In this document: positions 61,359 to 64,000 of the stretch, piece after piece
Numbering within the stretch: position 1 is the stretch's first letter
Layout of the letters: the number at the start of each line of letters is the position of its first letter
DNA from: Aquabacter sp040049275
Lineage (GTDB): Bacteria > Pseudomonadota > Alphaproteobacteria > Rhizobiales > Xanthobacteraceae
Direction of reading: 5' to 3'
NCBI RefSeq assembly: GCF_040049275.1
Contig: NZ_JBDZDT010000003.1
Location: 641,631 to 705,630, forward strand
Length of the DNA stretch: 64,000 nt
The notes under the pieces: model-generated
The model's input: only the letters and a program-made list of their open reading frames with translations
Told to the model about the DNA's origin: nothing
The model's database searches: none
Translations under genes and position numbers: made by a program

Positions 61359-62339
61359 ATGTCAGGCTTGATCCGAACCCTTGGTTCCGCGCTCGTGCTC
61401 GGAACGCTCATCGCCGCCGGCCCCGCCGCGGCGCAGACCAAGTGGAACCTGCCGTCCGCCTATCCCGTGGACAATTTCCACACCGAGAACATCGCCGCCT
61501 TTGCCAAGGAGGTGGAGAGCCTCTCCGGCGGCAAGCTCGCCATCACGCTCCATCCCAACGCGGTCCTGTTCAAGGCGCCCGAGATCAAGCGCGCGGTGGC
61601 GACCGGGCAGGCCCAGGCGGGCGAAGTGCTGATGTCGCTGCACGAGAACGAGGACCCCATTTTCGGCATCGACGTGGTGCCCTTCCTCGCCACCTCCTAC
61701 GACCAGTCGAAGAAGCTGTGGCTCGCCTCCAAGCCGGCGGTGGAGAAGAAGCTCGCCTCGCAGGGGCTGAAGCTGCTCTATGTGGTGCCGTGGCCGCCCC
61801 AGGGCCTCTTCTCTAAGACCCCCGTCACCAAGATCGACGACCTGAAGGGCGCCAAATGGCGCGCTTATAATGTCGGCACCTCGCGCATCGGCGATGCGGT
61901 GGGCGCCCAGGCGGTCACCGTGCAGCAGGCGGAGCTCGCCCAGGCGCTCGCCACCGGCGTCGTCACCGCCCTCATCACCTCCGCCGCCACCGGCTATGAC
62001 GTGAAGATCTGGGAGAGCATCCCCTATTTCTACGACGTCCAGGCCTGGCTGCCGAAGAACATGGTGTTCGTGAACCAGGCGGCGTTCGACGCCCTCGACA
62101 AGCCCACCCAGGAGGCCGTGATGAAGGCTGCCGCCGCCGCCGAGGAACGCGGCTGGAAGGTCTCCACCGAGAAGAGCAAGTGGTACATGGACCAGCTCAC
62201 CGCCAAGGGCATGAAGGTGGAGGCGCCTTCGGCCGACCTGAAGGCCGGCTTTGAGAAGGTGGGCAAGCAGCTCGCCGCCGACTGGCTCAAGAAGGCCGGC
62301 CCGGACGGCGAGGCCATCCTCGGCGTCTACAGCAAGTGA
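61359..62339 (+). CDS. TRAP transporter substrate-binding protein (DctP type)
   Basis: A 326-residue periplasmic receptor. Signal peptide SGLIRTLGSALVLGTLIAAGPAAA; ATG 61359 with AGAGGA eight bases upstream. Contains WNLPSAYPVDNFHTENIAAFAKEV at the mature start and the GLKLLYVVPWPPQGLFS and DDLKGAKWRAYN blocks; the Arg in KWRAYN is the usual carboxylate-binding residue in this family, consistent with an organic acid such as 5-oxoproline. Ligand inference comes from the divergent hydantoinase. Confidence 0.93.
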   Translation: MSGLIRTLGSALVLGTLIAAGPAAAQTKWNLPSAYPVDNFHTENIAAFAKEVESLSGGKLAITLHPNAVLFKAPEIKRAVATGQAQAGEVLMSLHENEDPIFGIDVVPFLATSYDQSKKLWLASKPAVEKKLASQGLKLLYVVPWPPQGLFSKTPVTKIDDLKGAKWRAYNVGTSRIGDAVGAQAVTVQQAELAQALATGVVTALITSAATGYDVKIWESIPYFYDVQAWLPKNMVFVNQAAFDALDKPTQEAVMKAAAAAEERGWKVSTEKSKWYMDQLTAKGMKVEAPSADLKAGFEKVGKQLAADWLKKAGPDGEAILGVYSK

Positions 62340-62362
62340 TCCGCACCTTTGCATGATGACAC

Positions 62363-62386
62363 GCCGGGCGGGTCCGCCCGCCCGGC
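62363..62386 (+). terminator. Hairpin after the TRAP receptor gene
   Basis: A perfect 10-bp GC stem (GCCGGGCGGG with CCCGCCCGGC), TCCG loop, followed by ATTCTTA. It lies 24 bp after the receptor stop and 17 bp before the regulator start; a partial terminator between them. Confidence 0.6.
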
Positions 62387-62403
62387 ATTCTTACAGGCCC
62401 CTC

Positions 62404-62976
62404 ATGACCAAGCGTCCCCAGCCAGCCCTGCCCGCCGCCCACGAGTCGGAGCCTGCCGTCCCGCGCGGGAAGCCCATCGGCTCCATCGTGTCGTCGGCGC
62501 ATCTGGCGGACGGCGCGCTGCCGGCGCTTTCCGAGCTTGAGTTCGGCCTCAACATGATCGGCCACGCCTATCAGCGCTGGATGATCCGCTGCATGGCCGC
62601 CGCCGGCGTGCCGGACCTCTCCTCCCTCGACGTGCTGGTGCTGCACCACGTGGTGCATCGCCAGAGGCCCAAGACCATCGCCGACCTCTGCCTCGTGCTG
62701 GATGTGGAGGACACCCACCTCGTCACCTATGCGGCCAAGAAGCTTCAGGCGCTGGGGCTGGTGGCGGGCGGGCGGCGCGGCAAGGAGAAGACCCTGTCCG
62801 CCACCGAGGCCGGCCGCAATGCCTGCGCGCGCTATCGCGAGGTGCGCGAGGCGCTGCTGACCCACGCCGTGGCCGGCACCGGCATCCCGCCCGCGACGCT
62901 GTCCGAGATGGCGGCGCTGCTGCGCACCCTCTCCGGCCATTACGACCAGGCGGCCCGGGCGGCGGCGAGCCTGTGA
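62404..62976 (+). CDS. MarR-like winged-helix transcriptional regulator
   Basis: A 190-residue protein with a winged helix in the middle (about residues 60-140; SSLDVLVLHHVVHRQRPKTIADLCLVLDVEDTHLVTYAAKKLQALGLVAGGRRGKEKTLSATEAGRNA). It matches the predicted MarR-type regulators often found next to TRAP transporter genes. Short extended N-terminus. Being the last gene after the TRAP operon, it probably controls the divergent hydantoinase/TRAP region, perhaps at 59234-59269. Confidence 0.85.
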   Translation: MTKRPQPALPAAHESEPAVPRGKPIGSIVSSAHLADGALPALSELEFGLNMIGHAYQRWMIRCMAAAGVPDLSSLDVLVLHHVVHRQRPKTIADLCLVLDVEDTHLVTYAAKKLQALGLVAGGRRGKEKTLSATEAGRNACARYREVREALLTHAVAGTGIPPATLSEMAALLRTLSGHYDQAARAAASL

Positions 62977-63015
62977 CGCCTTTCAACCGGCGCCGCACGC
63001 TCCGGGGCTGAACGG

Positions 63016-63873
63016 TCAGGCGATGGAGGCGGAGGCTTCCCGGACCCGGCGGGCGGACGCATCCACCTGGCTGGTGGCGTCGGCGATGACGCTCACGCTC
63101 TGCCGCACGCTCTCCACGCCCTGCGCCGCCACCTGCATGTTGCTCGAGACTTCGCGGGTCACGGCCGCCTGCTCCTCAACCGCCGCGGCGATGATGGAGC
63201 CGATGGTGTTGAGCTCGGAGAGATAGCCGGTGATGCCTTCCAGCGCTGTGACCGCCTCATCGGTCGCGGCCTGGACGGACTGGATATGGGCGGCGATGTC
63301 GCCCGTGGCCCGAGACGTCTGCGCCGCGAGATTCTTCACCTCCGACGCCACGACGGAGAAGCCGCGCCCCGCTTCGCCGGCCCGCGCCGCCTCGATGGTG
63401 GCGTTGAGGGCCAGCAAATTGGTCTGGGCGGCGATGGAATTGATGAGCTCCACCACCGCGCCGATCTTCTGGGCCGCGCCCGAGAGGCTGATGGCGACGC
63501 CGTTCACCCGCGCGCCTTCGGAAACGGCGGCGCGCGTGAGGTCGCTGGACTGCTTGACCTGACGGGAAATCTCCCCGACCGACGCGGCCAGCTCCTCCGC
63601 CCCGGCGGCGACGGACTGGACGTTATTGGACGTCTGGTCCGTGGCGGAGGAGGCGGACATGGCCTGGAGATTGGTCTGCTGCAGCTCTCCGGCAATGCGC
63701 TGAAGGTCCGCATCGATCTCCCGCTGGACTGCCGCCCGGCGCAGCCGATTTTGGACGGCGGAGGTGATGTCGGTGGCGAACTTCACCACCTTGAACGGCC
63801 TGCCCGCTTCATCGAGGATGGGGGTGTAGGTGGCCTGGATCCAGACCTCGCGCCCGCCCTTGCCGATGCGCTT
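63016..63873 (-). pseudogene. Methyl-accepting chemotaxis protein, interrupted by an IS element
   Basis: The C-terminal part of a chemotaxis receptor: end of a PAS domain (KRIGKGGREVWIQATYTPILDEAG ... FKVVKFATDIT), then the MA signalling domain with the conserved hairpin tip NSIAAQTNLLALNATIEAARAGEAGRGFSVVASEVKNLA. The coding frame upstream of KRIGKG runs directly into the terminal repeat of an IS3-family element at 63874. The 5' half, if it survives, lies beyond the window. A GTG at 63789 opens a 257-residue frame, but without the sensor part this is unlikely to be a working receptor. Confidence 0.88.
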
Positions 63874-64000
63874 TGGCCTGCCGCCGGTTTTGTGGACACC
63901 AGGTTAAGCTAATTTAGCTCGCTCCTCGAACTCGATCGGGCTCAGATAGCCTAGCGTCGAGTGCCTGCGTCGGCGATTGTAGAAGCGCTCGATGTAGTCG
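63874..64000. mobile_element. IS3-family insertion sequence, one end
   Basis: Terminal repeat TGGCCTGCCGCCGGTTTTGT starts at about 63874, continues into GTGGACACC, and resembles the ends of IS3-family elements (TGxxCTGCCCCCGGTTT...GTGGACAC type). The transposase end lies just inside. The other end and any target duplication are outside the window. Confidence 0.85.
63904..64000 (-). CDS. IS3-family transposase OrfB, C-terminal 31 residues
   Basis: Reading on the minus strand: DYIERFYNRRRRHSTLGYLS followed by PIEFEERAKLA and a TAA at 63904-63906. The YN-x-x-R-R-H-S-x-L-G-Y-x-S-P motif is the standard end of the DDE integrase domain of IS3-family OrfB. The rest runs off the window. The TAA happens to be in the same frame as the interrupted chemotaxis gene. 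Confidence 0.93.
   Translation of the reverse strand, partial: DYIERFYNRRRRHSTLGYLSPIEFEERAKLA

Overview
The window is about 64 kb of high-GC chromosomal DNA from an alphaproteobacterium, most likely order Rhizobiales/Hyphomicrobiales and plausibly family Xanthobacteraceae (Xanthobacter, Azorhizobium or Ancylobacter type). This rests on gene order (fabG-acpP-fabF-mltG-yicC-gmk; lptF-lptG-lptD-surA-pdxA-rsmA; an ArsR/methyltransferase-metF-metH operon), protein character, and alphaproteobacterial palindromic repeats built on a GTCATGCCCGGG core. It is a family-level inference, not a species call. I saw no rRNA, tRNA or CRISPR array.

Layout: (1) 1-5.4 kb, plus strand: fatty-acid synthesis genes (fabG end, acpP, fabF), then mltG, yicC and gmk. 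(2) 5.4-6.5 kb: a lower-GC patch with an unassigned membrane protein. (3) 6.5-14.3 kb, minus strand: the LPS-export/outer-membrane cluster lptF-lptG-lptD-surA-pdxA-rsmA. (4) 14.3-17.6 kb, minus strand: a YfgM-like protein, a short lipoprotein resembling the start of BamB, der and mepA. (5) 17.6-21.3 kb, minus strand: panB, a class D beta-lactamase, a BenE transporter and an NnrU-like protein. (6) 21.6-28.2 kb, plus strand: guaB, a hybrid histidine kinase and a TctCBA uptake system. (7) 28.2-30.8 kb: an NAD(P)-binding oxidoreductase divergent from a winged-helix/TPR regulator. (8) 30.8-36.8 kb, minus strand: a methionine operon headed by an ArsR-methyltransferase fusion (SahR-like), then metF, a small coiled-coil gene and metH, with a perfect 16-bp palindrome at the first start codon. 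(9) 37-47 kb: envelope and housekeeping genes (L,D-transpeptidase, HdeD, SGNH hydrolase, dapB, pyrF, histidine phosphatase, PmtA-like methyltransferase, galU, galE, MltB-like transglycosylase, a secreted protein). (10) 47-52 kb, plus strand: a branched-chain-amino-acid-type ABC transporter whose two permeases are fused. (11) 52.9-62.9 kb: a multidomain peptidoglycan hydrolase, a fused hydantoinase/5-oxoprolinase, a divergent TRAP transporter and its probable regulator. (12) 63-64 kb: a chemotaxis-receptor gene interrupted by an IS3-family element that runs off the window.

Points of most interest: a single protein combining an M15-type peptidase, a GH108 lysozyme, a peptidoglycan-binding domain and C-terminal hydrophobic segments; a 123-bp palindromic repeat carried in frame inside the hydantoinase gene, with relatives beside the beta-lactamase and the hydrolase; the SahR-like autoregulated methionine operon with a translationally linked coiled-coil gene; and the IS-broken chemotaxis receptor.
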